A DNA stretch of 64,000 nt from Aquisediminimonas profunda (GTDB lineage Bacteria > Pseudomonadota > Alphaproteobacteria > Sphingomonadales > Sphingomonadaceae). The stretch is from NCBI RefSeq assembly GCF_019443285.1, contig NZ_CP080327.1, positions 1,116,001-1,180,000 of the forward strand, written 5' to 3'. Made by a program: the position numbers and the translations under genes. Of this stretch, positions 8,100 to 18,323 are shown one piece after another. The notes below the pieces were generated by a model. It did not search any database. It was not told the origin of the DNA and saw only the letters and a program-made list of their open reading frames with translations. The stretch's first letter is position 1. The number at the start of each line of letters is the position of its first letter.

Positions 8100-11000
8100 A
8101 TGAACTTTCGCAACATATCGGCTTGGTGCATCCGCAACCCGGTGCCGCCCATCGTCCTTTTCATTGCCTTGCTGCTGGCCGGCGTGGTGAGTTTTTCTAG
8201 GCTGGACGTCAACGACAATCCGGACATCGAGTTTCCGGCCGCCATGGTTGTGATTGTTCAGCCGGGTGCGGCGCCGCCGGAACTCGAAAAGCAGGTAACC
8301 CAGATTGTCGAAGCATCGCTGCGTTCAATCAACGGTGTCGAGGAAATCAATTCTTCCGTACGTGAAGGCACGTCCTCCACCTTTGTCCAGTTTGCGCTCG
8401 GTACGGACATTGACCGCGGTGTGAACGACATCCGCGATGCCCTGACCAAGGTTCGCAGTGACTTGCCTGACGGCATTCTTGAGCCGCAGGTCGAGCGTGA
8501 AGATACCTCGGGCAATCCGATTGCCTATATCTCAGCCGAAGCGGTGGACATGACGCTGGAGCAACTGAGTTGGTATGTCGACGATGTGGTGATCAAGCGC
8601 CTGCAGGGCATTCCGGGAATGGCAGTGGTGTCGCGTGGCGGTGGTGTAAGCCGCGAGATTCGCGTAATTCTTGATCCCGCGAGGCTGCAGTCGCTTGGCA
8701 TCACGGCAGCCCAGGTCAATGCGCAACTCCGCCAGGTCAACGTGAATGCAGCGGGCGGCAGGACTGAAATTGCAGGTTCAGAGCAATCGCTGCGCGTTCT
8801 TGGCAATGCCCGCGATGCATACCAGCTTGGTGATACCGATATTGCCATAGGCGGCGGTCGGACAGTCAAGCTTTCAAGTATTGCCGAAGTGCGAGACCTT
8901 TATGGCGAACAGCGTCAGCTGGGCACGATGGACGGGCGGCAGGTCTTGTCCTTTTCGATCCAGCGCGCAAAGGGGGCGTCGGACGTAAAGGTCTATGAAG
9001 CGGTTCAGGAAGAGCTGGCGAAGATCCATAAGGAAAATCCGCGGATCAAATTCACTGAACTCTACACGTCTGTCGACTATACCAAGGCCCAATATAAGAG
9101 CTCGCTAACCTCGATGGTCGAGGGAGCAGTCCTTGCCGTGCTGGTGGTCTTCCTGTTCCTGCGCGATCGGCGGGCGACCCTGATATCGGCTATCGCGATT
9201 CCGCTTTCGGCCATTCCCACCTTCTGGTTCATGGATTTGCTCGGCTTCAGCCTCAACACCATCTCGATGCTCGCGCTGAGCCTTGTTGCGGGCGTGCTCG
9301 TCGACGATGCGATTGTTGAAATCGAAAATATCGTGCGCCACATGCGCATGGGCAAAACGGCCTATCAGGCCGCGATCGACGCCGCCGATGAAATCGGACT
9401 GGCGGTGGTCGCCACCACCTTCTCAATCGTCGCAGTCTTCTTGCCCGTCGGTCTGATGCCCGGCGTTTCCGGCCAGTTTTTCAAGAATTTCGGATTTACC
9501 GTCGTCGCTGCGGTTCTGATGAGCCTTGGTGTGGCGCGCATGATTACTCCAATGGTCGCGGCCTATTTCCTGAAGGCACAAGGCGAAGCGTCGCATGGCG
9601 AAGGCTGGCTAATGGACAATTACATGAAAGTGCTCCGCTGGTCGCTTGGTCATCGCCGCTGGATCGTCTTTGCGGGCTTTCTCTCGCTTGTCATGACAGG
9701 CGCCACGATTGCGTCACTACCGTTCACCTTCCAGCCGACGCTTGATTTTGACTATAGCTCCGTGCGCGTCGAAATGGTGCCGGGTTCCACGCTCAAGCAG
9801 ACGCGTGATGTAACTGACAGGATTCAGCGCATGCTGAAAGAAGACGCGCCCGGCGTGAAGGCCTTTGCGGATGTCAATCCGGCGAAGGCGAGCGTCTATC
9901 TGAGGCTCCCACACGAGCGCGACTACACAAGCGATCAGTTCGAAAAGCAATGGGCCAAGCGCTTTCAGGAAATTCCGGATGCGCGCGTGACGTTCCAGTC
10001 GCAAAATGGCGGTTTTTCGGGGCGCGACATCACAATCACGCTTGGCGGCAGCGATCCGGATAAATTGCTGGCGACGGCTCGCAAGATTACCGAGCAAATG
10101 AATGATGTGAAGGAAATTGTCGCTCCGCGCATCAATGGCGATCTGCAACGACCTGAAATCACGATCAAGCCGCGCAGCGACCTTGCTGCATCCATGGGCG
10201 TGACAACTGCGGCACTCTCGCAGACGATCCGTATCGCAACCATCGGCGATATAGATCAGAACAGCGCGAAGTTCTCCTTGTCTGATCGCCAGGTGCCCAT
10301 TCGTGTTGCTCTGTCTGAGGATTCCCGCCGCTCGCTGGCGACGGTCGAGAATCTGCCGGTCCCGACCTCGACGGGCGGTTCAGTCCCGCTCAAGACCGTG
10401 GCAGAAATCAGCTTTGGCGCCGGGCCAACAACCATCCAGCGTACGAACCAGAACCGCCGGATTTCGATTGGCGCCGATCTGGCCGTCAACCCGGATACGG
10501 GCAAACCGTATGTGACGAGCGAGGCAAACAAGAAGATCGATGCCTTGCCAGCCATGGCGAACCTGCCGTCGGGCGTCACCAGGCTGACGCTAGGACAGGC
10601 CAAATGGCAGGAAGAGATGGTCAAGAACTTCCTGATCGCCCTTATAACTGGGGTATCGTCTGTCTTTGCCGTCCTCGTGTTGCTGTATCGCCGCTTCATT
10701 CCGCCGTTGGTCAACATGGGGTCGCTGCTGCTCGCCCCGCTTGGTGGTGTGCTGGCTCTGAAGCTCGCGGGGATGCCGATCTCGATGCCGGTCCTGATCG
10801 GCATGCTGATGCTGTTCGGCATTGTCGCCAAGAATTCGATCCTTCTGGTCGATTTTGCGCTTGAGGAAATGGACAAGGGTGTCGACAAATTCACGGCCAT
10901 CATGGATGCGGGCCACAAGCGCGCGCAGCCGATCGTGATGACAACAGTGGCGATGGTCGCTGGCATGATCCCGACCGCCGCGGCTCTTTCCGGAGATGGC

Positions 11001-11264
11001 AGTTTCTCCCAACCCATGGGCATCACCGTGATCGGCGGACTTATTGTTTCAACCTTGCTGACACTCCTGATTGTGCCTGCAACATTCAGCCTGGCTGTGG
11101 GTGCCGAAGCACGCATCGGGCCCTGGATGTCTTACTGGCTGACAACAGGCGGTGAAGGAGAGCAACCTGCCCGACCACCGCGCCTGTTGGCCAAGGGCTT
11201 CTGGAAACGTGTGGCTGGCCGGTTCCATCCGCGTGCGGATCACGCAATCGAACCCGCAGAGTAG
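8100..11264 (+). CDS. RND efflux permease (HAE1/AcrB-like)
   Basis: A 1054-aa inner-membrane proton-driven exporter. It shows the two-fold repeated architecture of the family: TM1, a large periplasmic loop, TM2-6, then TM7, a second loop and TM8-12. The paired acidic residues of the proton relay are present in the fourth helix (VAGVLVDDAIVEIENI), and the GMPTAAAL-like loop occurs in the C-terminal half (GMIPTAAALSGDG). Near the start it has the typical FRNISAWCIRNPV opening. Substrate range cannot be told from sequence. It is cotranscribed with the adaptor upstream. Confidence 0.94.
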   Translation: MNFRNISAWCIRNPVPPIVLFIALLLAGVVSFSRLDVNDNPDIEFPAAMVVIVQPGAAPPELEKQVTQIVEASLRSINGVEEINSSVREGTSSTFVQFALGTDIDRGVNDIRDALTKVRSDLPDGILEPQVEREDTSGNPIAYISAEAVDMTLEQLSWYVDDVVIKRLQGIPGMAVVSRGGGVSREIRVILDPARLQSLGITAAQVNAQLRQVNVNAAGGRTEIAGSEQSLRVLGNARDAYQLGDTDIAIGGGRTVKLSSIAEVRDLYGEQRQLGTMDGRQVLSFSIQRAKGASDVKVYEAVQEELAKIHKENPRIKFTELYTSVDYTKAQYKSSLTSMVEGAVLAVLVVFLFLRDRRATLISAIAIPLSAIPTFWFMDLLGFSLNTISMLALSLVAGVLVDDAIVEIENIVRHMRMGKTAYQAAIDAADEIGLAVVATTFSIVAVFLPVGLMPGVSGQFFKNFGFTVVAAVLMSLGVARMITPMVAAYFLKAQGEASHGEGWLMDNYMKVLRWSLGHRRWIVFAGFLSLVMTGATIASLPFTFQPTLDFDYSSVRVEMVPGSTLKQTRDVTDRIQRMLKEDAPGVKAFADVNPAKASVYLRLPHERDYTSDQFEKQWAKRFQEIPDARVTFQSQNGGFSGRDITITLGGSDPDKLLATARKITEQMNDVKEIVAPRINGDLQRPEITIKPRSDLAASMGVTTAALSQTIRIATIGDIDQNSAKFSLSDRQVPIRVALSEDSRRSLATVENLPVPTSTGGSVPLKTVAEISFGAGPTTIQRTNQNRRISIGADLAVNPDTGKPYVTSEANKKIDALPAMANLPSGVTRLTLGQAKWQEEMVKNFLIALITGVSSVFAVLVLLYRRFIPPLVNMGSLLLAPLGGVLALKLAGMPISMPVLIGMLMLFGIVAKNSILLVDFALEEMDKGVDKFTAIMDAGHKRAQPIVMTTVAMVAGMIPTAAALSGDGSFSQPMGITVIGGLIVSTLLTLLIVPATFSLAVGAEARIGPWMSYWLTTGGEGEQPARPPRLLAKGFWKRVAGRFHPRADHAIEPAE

Positions 11265-11338
11265 CGTCAATAGCGGTCGAACGTCACACCCTCTTCAAAG
11301 CGCCCGTCCGGTTTCCAGTCCAGAACGGGGCGACAGGC

Positions 11339-12547
11339 ATGAAGCGCGTGGCCACTGGCATGCTTTTGGGCATGGCGGCTGTCTACCTCCTTGCACGCGC
11401 CTTCGTCGATCTGCATCCCGCGATCGGATTTGTGAAGGCCTTTGCAGAAGCCGCGATGGTTGGCGGGCTTGCGGACTGGTTTGCCGTGACGGCGTTGTTC
11501 CGTCACCCCCTCGGCCTGCCCATTCCGCACACGGCCATCATTCCCAGGAACAAGAACCGGATTGGTGAGACGCTCGCCCAATTCCTCAAGGATAATTTCC
11601 TGACGCCTGCCGTCGTTGCACGCCGGATGCGGCACATGGATGTGGCCGCAGCGGCAGGACGATTCCTTGCAGATCCCGATCATGGCGGGGCCGGGCGTCT
11701 GCGGGAAGGCGCATCACGGCTGCTGGCAGACATACTTGAAGCGCTGGACGACGACCGGTTGGGCGGCATGGCCAAGGGCGCAATTGCCAGTCGCATCCGC
11801 GCACTGGAAGTTTCCCCGCTGCTTGGCCAGTCTCTCGAAGCCGCGATGGCTGATGGACGCCATATTCCCTTGCTTGACGGCATAATCAATCGTGCCTCCT
11901 TGATCGTCGCTTCCAATGAGGAGATTATTCGCGACATGGTCCACGAACGGGCCGGGCGCATCCTCCGCTGGACGGGGCTTGACGAGAATGTCGCGGATGC
12001 CCTGATAACCGGTCTGAACAAGCTGCTCTACGACATGGCGGATTATCCCGATCATCCGCTTCGTATCCGGGTGAACGAGATGCTGGCCGATCTTGGCCAT
12101 GATCTTCAATATGATCCGGAGATGCAGGCAAAGGTGGCCAGGCTGAAGGATGAGATTGTCGATAATCCCGCCATGCAGCGCTGGATTGATGGGCTGTGGC
12201 AACAGGCACGAAGCGCGCTGCTCAGGGCCGCCCGCGATCCGGACAAGGCCATGGCAGGCAGGTTCGGAGAGGCACTGCGCCAACTCGGCACAACCCTGCA
12301 ACAAGACGATGCGCTCCGCGATACGATCAACCGCTTTGCCCGCCGGGCAACTGTTGGAGCGACAGCGAGCTATGGGGACAATATCGTTCGGCTGGTCTCG
12401 GACACCGTCCGTGGCTGGGATGCCAGTCGTGTAACGGACCGGGTGGAAAATGCAGTCGGGCGCGACCTGCAATATATTCGGATCAATGGCACGCTGGTCG
12501 GCGGGCTGGTCGGGCTCGGACTGCATGCGTTGGACGTCGTGCTTTAA
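11339..12547 (+). CDS. DUF445 family membrane protein
   Basis: A 402-aa protein of the DUF445 (YjiN-like) family: an N-terminal hydrophobic helix, the conserved stretch GGLADWFAVTALFRHPLGLPIPHTAIIP around residues 41-68, a long helical middle region, and a C-terminal hydrophobic segment containing GTLVGGLVGLGLHALDV. The family is membrane-associated and its function is not known. It follows the RND permease after 75 bases in the same direction, so read-through transcription is possible but a functional link is not shown. Confidence 0.9.
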   Translation: MKRVATGMLLGMAAVYLLARAFVDLHPAIGFVKAFAEAAMVGGLADWFAVTALFRHPLGLPIPHTAIIPRNKNRIGETLAQFLKDNFLTPAVVARRMRHMDVAAAAGRFLADPDHGGAGRLREGASRLLADILEALDDDRLGGMAKGAIASRIRALEVSPLLGQSLEAAMADGRHIPLLDGIINRASLIVASNEEIIRDMVHERAGRILRWTGLDENVADALITGLNKLLYDMADYPDHPLRIRVNEMLADLGHDLQYDPEMQAKVARLKDEIVDNPAMQRWIDGLWQQARSALLRAARDPDKAMAGRFGEALRQLGTTLQQDDALRDTINRFARRATVGATASYGDNIVRLVSDTVRGWDASRVTDRVENAVGRDLQYIRINGTLVGGLVGLGLHALDVVL

Positions 12548-12622
12548 GATGGTTTCCCGATACGATTGGGAACCAATTCAGGCTGTGATGGTTAACGTAA
12601 GGCGTCACAGAGGATTGATACA

Positions 12623-12976
12623 ATGGCGAACCACCACCCCGAGCCCTTGGCTCTGTCGGGACCACTCAGCCCTCCGCTGTCGGGTGCTACAGGCACGGAT
12701 CCGAAACGTCCGTTCTTGAGAGCAGGGCGCGGAAGCGAGTCAGTGAAACTTGATAATCTGTCATCGCGTGGCTTTCGCACCGATTGGCCGAACAAGCTCG
12801 CGCTGGGCGACTCGGTCTGGCTCAAATTGCCGGGGCTGGCGGCAATGCCAGCCAAGGTTACCTGGGAACTGGACAATATGATCGGATGCACATTTGACGT
12901 CCGGCTTCATCCCGCCCTTTATGCCCAGTCTCTGGAAATAATCGCGGACGCGCAAAGATCCGTCGATCTCAATTAG
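12623..12976 (+). CDS. PilZ domain protein
   Basis: A 117-aa protein with the two c-di-GMP contacts of a PilZ domain: RPFLR (RxxxR, about residues 29-33) and NLSSRG ([D/N]xSxxG, about 44-49), followed by beta-strands with LGDSVWLKLPG and AKVTWELDNMIGCTFD. The spacing between the two motifs is short. There is no output domain, so it would act as an adaptor. PilZ single-domain proteins of this size are frequent in sphingomonads. It lies 75 bases after the DUF445 gene. Confidence 0.8.
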   Translation: MANHHPEPLALSGPLSPPLSGATGTDPKRPFLRAGRGSESVKLDNLSSRGFRTDWPNKLALGDSVWLKLPGLAAMPAKVTWELDNMIGCTFDVRLHPALYAQSLEIIADAQRSVDLN

Positions 12977-13025
12977 AGGCATGTCGCGGCATGATGTCGC
13001 TTCATTTGACTGATCCTGTGCGCGC

Positions 13026-14258
13026 TCAGTAACGCTCCAACTCCACTAACATCGATTTGTAGCCGTTGACGAAGCTTTGCGCGACGCGGACGGGCTCTTC
13101 GCAAACGTTGACGCGCATCCGGCGCCGGGCCATTTCCTCAAGCAGGATTGTGACTTGCAACTCGGCAAGTCGTGCGCCGACGCAGCGGTGTATGCCATAG
13201 CCGAACGAGAGGTGGCGCCGCGCATTCTCTCGTGTGACTAGGAAATTGTCTGCATTGGGAAACACACTCTCGTCGCGATTTGCCGAGATGTACCAGAGGA
13301 CGACTTTGTCACCCTTGCGGATGCGCTGACCTTCCAATTCGGCATCGGCGAGTGCGGTACGACGCATATGCGCAAGCGGCGTTTGCCAGCGAATGGCTTC
13401 TGCGACGCTGTTCGGGATGTGCGCCGTGTCGCCCTCAAGAAGTCTGCGCTGATCCGGGAATTTGTTCAAAGCGTAAACCAGGCCGGACATTGTGTTGCGC
13501 GTCGTATCATTGCCGCCCACAATCAGCAGGATCAGATTGCCCATGAATTCCTGGGCATCCATATGGCTCATCGCATCGGAATGGAGCATCATGGAAATCA
13601 GGTCGGGAGTCGGGTCTTTGCCTGACTTTGCATCCCACAAGGTCTTGAAATAGGCCCCCATGTCTTGGAGGTGCCGCGTCCGCTCGGCATTCTTCACCGG
13701 ATCCTTGCGCACTTCGACATCGCCTGCCCAGTCGGACCAGAAAGTCAGCAAGCGTCGATCTTCCCAAGGGAAATCGAACAATATGGCCAGCATCTGCGTG
13801 GTTAGCTCAATCGACACGCGATCGACCCAGTCGAACCGCTCGCCCCAGGGAAGTCCGTCGAGTATCTCGACTGTCCGCTGGCGGATGTCGCTGCTCATCC
13901 GTACCATTTCGCTTGGTGTGAACGCAGGTGCGACAGTGCGGCGCTGATCCGTGTGCTTCGGTCGGTCCATCGCAATGAAGTTGGGCATCGGCTTTTCGTC
14001 TGCACCGCGATCAACAATGCTGATCCCGCCTCCATTGGTCCAGGATGAGGAATAGATGTCGGGAAGCGCCTCGACATGGACAATCGGCTTGTAAGTGGAC
14101 ACTGACCAATAGGGGCCGAATGCACTGTCTGGTGTATAGTGAACCGGTGCCTCTTTGCGCAGGTGACGGAACGGCTCATGCCATCGGTGTTCAGCGTAAA
14201 GTTCTGGTCGGCTGACATCAAGAGGGTCGACGGTATCGCCAAGAAATGCGGTCGCCAT
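13026..14258 (-). CDS. Cytochrome P450, CYP153-like
   Basis: A 410-aa soluble bacterial P450. It has the oxygen-activating I-helix motif GGNDTTRN, the ExxR motif in the K helix (AEAIR), and the heme loop FGYGIHRCVG with the cysteine ligand at about residue 359. The stretches FIAMDRPKHTDQRR and GGNDTTRNTMSG closely match the CYP153 alkane/terminal-hydroxylase group, but the protein may belong to a neighbouring family. The ATG at 14258 was chosen because everything upstream in this frame is antisense to the kinase gene. No ferredoxin or reductase gene is adjacent. It is divergent from the phosphotransferase across a 192-base gap. Confidence 0.9.
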   Translation of the reverse strand: MATAFLGDTVDPLDVSRPELYAEHRWHEPFRHLRKEAPVHYTPDSAFGPYWSVSTYKPIVHVEALPDIYSSSWTNGGGISIVDRGADEKPMPNFIAMDRPKHTDQRRTVAPAFTPSEMVRMSSDIRQRTVEILDGLPWGERFDWVDRVSIELTTQMLAILFDFPWEDRRLLTFWSDWAGDVEVRKDPVKNAERTRHLQDMGAYFKTLWDAKSGKDPTPDLISMMLHSDAMSHMDAQEFMGNLILLIVGGNDTTRNTMSGLVYALNKFPDQRRLLEGDTAHIPNSVAEAIRWQTPLAHMRRTALADAELEGQRIRKGDKVVLWYISANRDESVFPNADNFLVTRENARRHLSFGYGIHRCVGARLAELQVTILLEEMARRRMRVNVCEEPVRVAQSFVNGYKSMLVELERY

Positions 14259-14450
14259 GTATTTGCCCTTCCCCCTGTGAACGGTGCGCGCAGAGGATGC
14301 ACCTGTTCGCGCGAAGTGCAAAGCAATTCTGCGATCGACCGGTTTGATCATCCATGGTCTGCATGTTAGGCTCCGACTTCCGGAACAGTATGCGTCCACA
14401 GGCCACGTCCGGGCAGGGAGAAACTCCCGCGCCGAGGAAGGGGATGTGCA

Positions 14451-15800
14451 ATGGCTGACGAACCGCTTGGTTTTGCCCTGCCAAAGGGACTCGACGATGT
14501 CGACGCGGCTTTCATGACCCAGGTGCTGCGCCGCAGCGGTGCAATTTCTGAGACCAATGAGGTTATTTCGCAGGAGGAACAGGGTGTCGGCATGACCGCT
14601 GGCTATTTCTCCGCGATCAAGCGCGTACTGTGCACATACAAGGAGCCTACCAATGCGCCGCACGCATTTGTCGTCAAGGCTTGGCCTCAACTCGAAATTG
14701 CGCCCAAGGAAAATATCCGCGCGATGTTCGTCAAGGATATCAAGGGTTACCATATGCCTGCGGACAGTTTCTATCCCCGTCCGATAACGCATCTTGCCGC
14801 GTTCGATGCAAAAAGGGATCTTTGGGCCTTGGTGATGGAGGATGCCTGCGCCTACGCCGACCACAAGATCCACGAGGCCGAACTTAACTTCGAAGAAACT
14901 ATGCGGATGGTTCCCGGTCTGGTCGATGTCGCCATTGCATGGGAAGGTGCGGATTCCGGAGATAAGGCGGCACAACTTGATGATCTTGGCGTCGCGCTCT
15001 GGGCGTCGGACGATAATCTGGCAGATTTCAAGGCGCTGATGCCGGGGGGAGTGAAGATCCACGATTGGGTGACGACGATGGCGGATTCGCCGCTCGTCGG
15101 GACGCCGACCTGGGACGCCTGTCTTGGCGGCCCCGGATTCAGCGAGGCTTTCGCTCGCAAATCCGATGCATTTTTTGCAAATTCTCATCCTGCCAACGGC
15201 GCGACTTGCACTCTGTCTCACGGCGATATGCGCGGCGACAACATCTTCTTCTGCGACGGCCACTCCAGTTATCCCGGTGGGTGGCTATGCATCGATTTTC
15301 AGTTGATGTTTCGAGGACCGGTGCCGTCCGACCTCGCCTATCTGATGTGCTCCGGTTCAGTGCTACCAGAGGTCTATGCCGAGGACAATTTGCAGCGGAT
15401 ATTGGGTACCTTCTACGACGGTTTCATGGCGAAGACGCGCGCATATCCCAATTACAGCTATGAACAGTTCGTTGACGAGTTTGCGACGATGGCGACCGTA
15501 AACTTTTGCTACTATATGGCTTTTGGCGTTCCCTTTTATCAGGGCGGAGCCTTTCGCAACGAACTGGCAATGCGCGTCGAACTCGGCGGCCAGGGGGTGA
15601 CCGAGACCGACCTCACACCTGAGGAAATGCGGCAGCGCATGTGGTGGCGCAAGACGTGGCGCAATCAGCGCGAGCTTTTTCGCACTTTCAACCTGCGCGA
15701 ACGATTGCGGGCATTACCGGAAAACACCTCCGGTATGGGCGAATGGGCCGAATTGCCAGCCCATCTGGCCCAAGCCGGAGACGAAATCAGCCGTCGCTGA
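14451..15800 (+). CDS. APH/ecdysteroid-kinase-like phosphotransferase
   Basis: A 449-aa member of the protein-kinase-like fold close to the EcKL/DUF1679 and aminoglycoside-phosphotransferase groups. The catalytic loop [12 protein letters not shown] and the metal-binding IDFQ (in place of DFG) are intact, followed by [12 protein letters not shown], a pattern common to EcKL proteins. It probably phosphorylates a small hydroxylated molecule, but the substrate is unknown. It faces a P450 gene across a short divergent promoter region, and its last 14 bases overlap the end of murA on the other strand. Confidence 0.8.
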   Translation: MADEPLGFALPKGLDDVDAAFMTQVLRRSGAISETNEVISQEEQGVGMTAGYFSAIKRVLCTYKEPTNAPHAFVVKAWPQLEIAPKENIRAMFVKDIKGYHMPADSFYPRPITHLAAFDAKRDLWALVMEDACAYADHKIHEAELNFEETMRMVPGLVDVAIAWEGADSGDKAAQLDDLGVALWASDDNLADFKALMPGGVKIHDWVTTMADSPLVGTPTWDACLGGPGFSEAFARKSDAFFANSHPANGATCTLSHGDMRGDNIFFCDGHSSYPGGWLCIDFQLMFRGPVPSDLAYLMCSGSVLPEVYAEDNLQRILGTFYDGFMAKTRAYPNYSYEQFVDEFATMATVNFCYYMAFGVPFYQGGAFRNELAMRVELGGQGVTETDLTPEEMRQRMWWRKTWRNQRELFRTFNLRERLRALPENTSGMGEWAELPAHLAQAGDEISRR

Positions 15801-17070
15801 CGCGCTCAATGTCGGCGCCTACTGCCGAAAGCTTTTCCTCCAGTCGCTCATAGCCGCGGTCGAGGTGATAGACGCGCTGGACGTTGGTTTCGCCCTCGGC
15901 GACGAGCCCGGCGATAATCAGGCTCATCGACGCGCGCAGGTCTGTTGCCATCACGGGAGCGCCGACGAGCCGGTCTACACCGCGAACCACGGCGGACCGA
16001 CCGCGCACCTGAATGTCCGCGCCCATGCGGGCCAGTTCGGGCACGTGCATGTAGCGGTTCTCGAAGATCGTCTCGGTCAGCACGCTCGCACCACCAGCCT
16101 TGGTCAGCATCGCCATGAATTGCGCTTGCATATCCGTCGCAAAGCCGGGGAAGGGGGCAGTGGAAAGCGTCAATGGACCCAGTTTGCCGTCAGAGCTGAC
16201 CCTTATGCCTTTTCTGTGCTCTTCGACTGTCACACCAGCATCGCGCAGAGCGCCGAGTGTTGCCTGCATGTCAGCCGGATTTGCCCCCACCAGATCGACG
16301 TCGCCGCCGGCAATGCCAACCGCGCAGGCATAACTTCCCGCCTCGATCCGATCGGGCATGACGCGATAGGTGGCGCCGTGAAGCCGGTCGGTGCCTTCAA
16401 TCGTCAGTGTCTCGGTGCCGATCCCGTCAATCTGGACGCCCATCGCGACCAGGAGATTGCACAGATCGACAATTTCCGGCTCGCGCGCGGCGTTCTCTAT
16501 GACGCAGGTGCCGCGCGCCCGCGCTGCTGCCATCAGGGCGTTCTCGGTGGCACCAACAGAGACGACGGGGAAGATGATCTTGCCTCCCGGAAGCCTGCCG
16601 TCCTTTGCGCGCGCAGTGACGTATCCGCTTGTGGTCTCCATCTGGGCACCGAACGCCTCAAGCGCTTTCAGGTGCAGATCGATCGGGCGATTGCCAATCG
16701 CACAGCCACCGGGCAGCGAGACTGTTGCTTCGCCTGCGCGTGCAAGCAAAGGGCCGAGTACCAGGATGGACGCGCGCATCTTGCGGACTATGTCATAGGG
16801 GGCGATCGTCGCGGTGACCTTGCCGGCGCGCAATGTCATGACGCGGCCAAAATCCTCTGGCCGCGCGCCTTCGATCATTGTCGAACAGCCAAGCTGGTTG
16901 AGAAGATGGCCGAAGCTATCGACATCTGCGAGGCGAGGCAGGTTCCTGAGCGTCAGGGGTTCATCTGTGAGCAGCGCACACGGCAACAGCGTCAGCGCCG
17001 AATTCTTCGCGCCCGAAATCGGGATTGTGCCGGAAAGGCGATTGCCGCCGCGAACCAAGATCCTGTCCAT
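15787..17070 (-). CDS. murA: UDP-N-acetylglucosamine 1-carboxyvinyltransferase
   Basis: MurA transfers enolpyruvate from PEP to UDP-GlcNAc, the first committed step of peptidoglycan synthesis. The 427-aa protein has the N-terminal GAKNSAL motif and the active-site loop LPGGCAIG, with the catalytic, fosfomycin-binding cysteine at about residue 123. That cysteine is retained, unlike in the Asp-containing variants. Length is normal. It converges on the kinase gene with a 14-base overlap and diverges from the glutaredoxin gene. Confidence 0.97.
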   Translation of the reverse strand: MDRILVRGGNRLSGTIPISGAKNSALTLLPCALLTDEPLTLRNLPRLADVDSFGHLLNQLGCSTMIEGARPEDFGRVMTLRAGKVTATIAPYDIVRKMRASILVLGPLLARAGEATVSLPGGCAIGNRPIDLHLKALEAFGAQMETTSGYVTARAKDGRLPGGKIIFPVVSVGATENALMAAARARGTCVIENAAREPEIVDLCNLLVAMGVQIDGIGTETLTIEGTDRLHGATYRVMPDRIEAGSYACAVGIAGGDVDLVGANPADMQATLGALRDAGVTVEEHRKGIRVSSDGKLGPLTLSTAPFPGFATDMQAQFMAMLTKAGGASVLTETIFENRYMHVPELARMGADIQVRGRSAVVRGVDRLVGAPVMATDLRASMSLIIAGLVAEGETNVQRVYHLDRGYERLEEKLSAVGADIERVSDG

Positions 17071-17172
17071 GAACGGCCTTTACCGCCTGCGCGGCCAATC
17101 GCAAGCGTCCCACTTGACCTTGCGTGTCGGGCTTCCCAGATTTACAGCGACCCCATTCGAGGAGACATGACG

Positions 17173-17508
17173 ATGAGCGACGCAATCCAGGCCCGAATTG
17201 GCGAAATCGTGAACGGTAGCGACATCGTCCTGTTCATGAAGGGCACACCTTATTTTCCGCAGTGCGGGTTTTCGAGCAAGGCCGTTGCAATCCTCGAACA
17301 TCTGGATGTCGAGTTCGCGAGTTTCGACGTACTGCAAGACCCGGAGGTCCGCGCCGGTATAAAGGAATATTCCGACTGGCCGACGATCCCTCAGCTTTAC
17401 GTGAAGGGTGAATTCGTTGGCGGGTCGGACATCATGATGGAAATGTTCGAAGCCGGCGAACTTGCCCAGCTAATCGCCGATCAGGGAATTGCCCAGCTTA
17501 GCAGCTAG
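17173..17508 (+). CDS. grxD: Monothiol glutaredoxin, Grx4 family
   Basis: A 111-aa CGFS-type glutaredoxin that carries [2Fe-2S] clusters with glutathione and takes part in Fe-S cluster delivery. The signature YFPQCGFS is at residues 27-34, and the glutathione-binding stretches WPTIPQLY and GGSDIM follow. The start at 17173 is preferred because the AGGAG at 17160-17164 is 8 bases away; another ATG at 17167 is too close. The longer open frame upstream is antisense to murA. Often in alphaproteobacteria the gene follows bolA; no bolA is seen here. Confidence 0.94.
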   Translation: MSDAIQARIGEIVNGSDIVLFMKGTPYFPQCGFSSKAVAILEHLDVEFASFDVLQDPEVRAGIKEYSDWPTIPQLYVKGEFVGGSDIMMEMFEAGELAQLIADQGIAQLSS

Positions 17509-17511
17509 ACG

Positions 17512-18267
17512 TCAAAACTGCGGCGCAGGCAGCGCGGGCGCGTCGCGTGCCATCAGCGCCTCCGTCGCGATGTTCCAATCAATGCTGATCGTCTCGCTCT
17601 CCCCAACCTGCTTGCCTGTGCCCAGGTCAATGTCCTGACTGCGGAATGGAGTGACGATTCCTCCGCTCTTGCGAAAATCCGAAAAGCGCGATTCGACTCG
17701 CTTGACGGTCGGGTCGAGGTCAACATGATAGGCTCGTTCATCGCGTCGCGCGACGATCTGCCAGTTTTTGGGGCTGATGAATAATCGTGTTTCAAACCCG
17801 TCGTGCAGTGAGAGCTTGAGCCCATAGAGGCCGGCTTCGAACGGAGGCGATGACAGGGCCAGCCGATGGCCGCGGCTGGCCATGCGATTGAGGCCAATCA
17901 GATTGAACTCAATGCCGTGCAGAAGTGCCTGCCTGCCTTTTTCACTTCCCTCTTTGGGTGCCGAGTCTCCGGCAGCCAGTTCCCAGACGCCGGTTGCGTC
18001 GACCCCTTCGCTGAAAACGCGCCGGCCCTGTCTATAGACATCGACTCGAACTTGGCCCCTTGCATCAGCAAGATAACGACCAATCACCGTAAAACCCGGC
18101 TCCGTGATGCGGACGACGCTGGCCATCGAGTTGAGCGCATTCATGCGTCGCGCCCCGCCACGCGCGGCCGTGTTGAGGGCGATTAATCGGTTGATTGAAC
18201 GTGGTGTCGCCATCGCCTGCGAGCAGCTTGCAGCCAGACTTCCAGCAACAAAGAATCGCCGGTTCAT
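17512..18267 (-). CDS. Exported LolA-like/outer-membrane lipoprotein-sorting-type protein
   Basis: A 251-aa exported protein. The N-terminus MNRRFFVAGSLAASCSQAMA is a signal peptide, possibly Tat-like (RR then hydrophobic); an alternative start lies 15 bases upstream at 18282. The rest is a run of beta-strands with sequence like that of LolA/LolB-fold proteins (VRVDVYRQGRRVFSEG, then a late GGIVTPFRS strand), so lipid or lipoprotein binding is plausible but unproven. It lies tail-to-tail with grxD with a 3-base gap. Its upstream region contains a strong dyad that looks like a BlaI/MecI operator, so it may be induced by cell-envelope or beta-lactam stress. Confidence 0.65.
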   Translation of the reverse strand: MNRRFFVAGSLAASCSQAMATPRSINRLIALNTAARGGARRMNALNSMASVVRITEPGFTVIGRYLADARGQVRVDVYRQGRRVFSEGVDATGVWELAAGDSAPKEGSEKGRQALLHGIEFNLIGLNRMASRGHRLALSSPPFEAGLYGLKLSLHDGFETRLFISPKNWQIVARRDERAYHVDLDPTVKRVESRFSDFRKSGGIVTPFRSQDIDLGTGKQVGESETISIDWNIATEALMARDAPALPAPQF

Positions 18268-18305
18268 CGTTCCGAATTTCATCCAGATGGTCTTTGTTCA
18301 AATGG

Positions 18306-18323
18306 CGACTACAAACGTAGTCG
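18306..18323 (-). promoter_or_regulatory. BlaI/MecI-type operator over the promoter of the LolA-like gene
   Basis: CGACTAC-AAAC-GTAGTCG is a perfect 7-base dyad. Read on the minus strand it contains ACTACGTTTGTAGT, one mismatch from the BlaI/MecI consensus ACTACA-nn-TGTAGT. A minus-strand TTGACA (18345-18340) lies 17 bases upstream of GACTAC (18322-18317), so the dyad covers the presumed -10 box, as expected for a repressor site. The regulator gene is not in the window. Confidence 0.55.

Noticed and set aside
13026-15263. Continuous 745-codon minus-strand frame including the P450
   Set aside because: Its N-terminal third is antisense to the kinase gene and has no domain; the P450 begins at 14258.
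15865-17508. 547-codon plus-strand frame ending in the glutaredoxin
   Set aside because: All but the last 111 residues are antisense to murA and do not resemble any protein.
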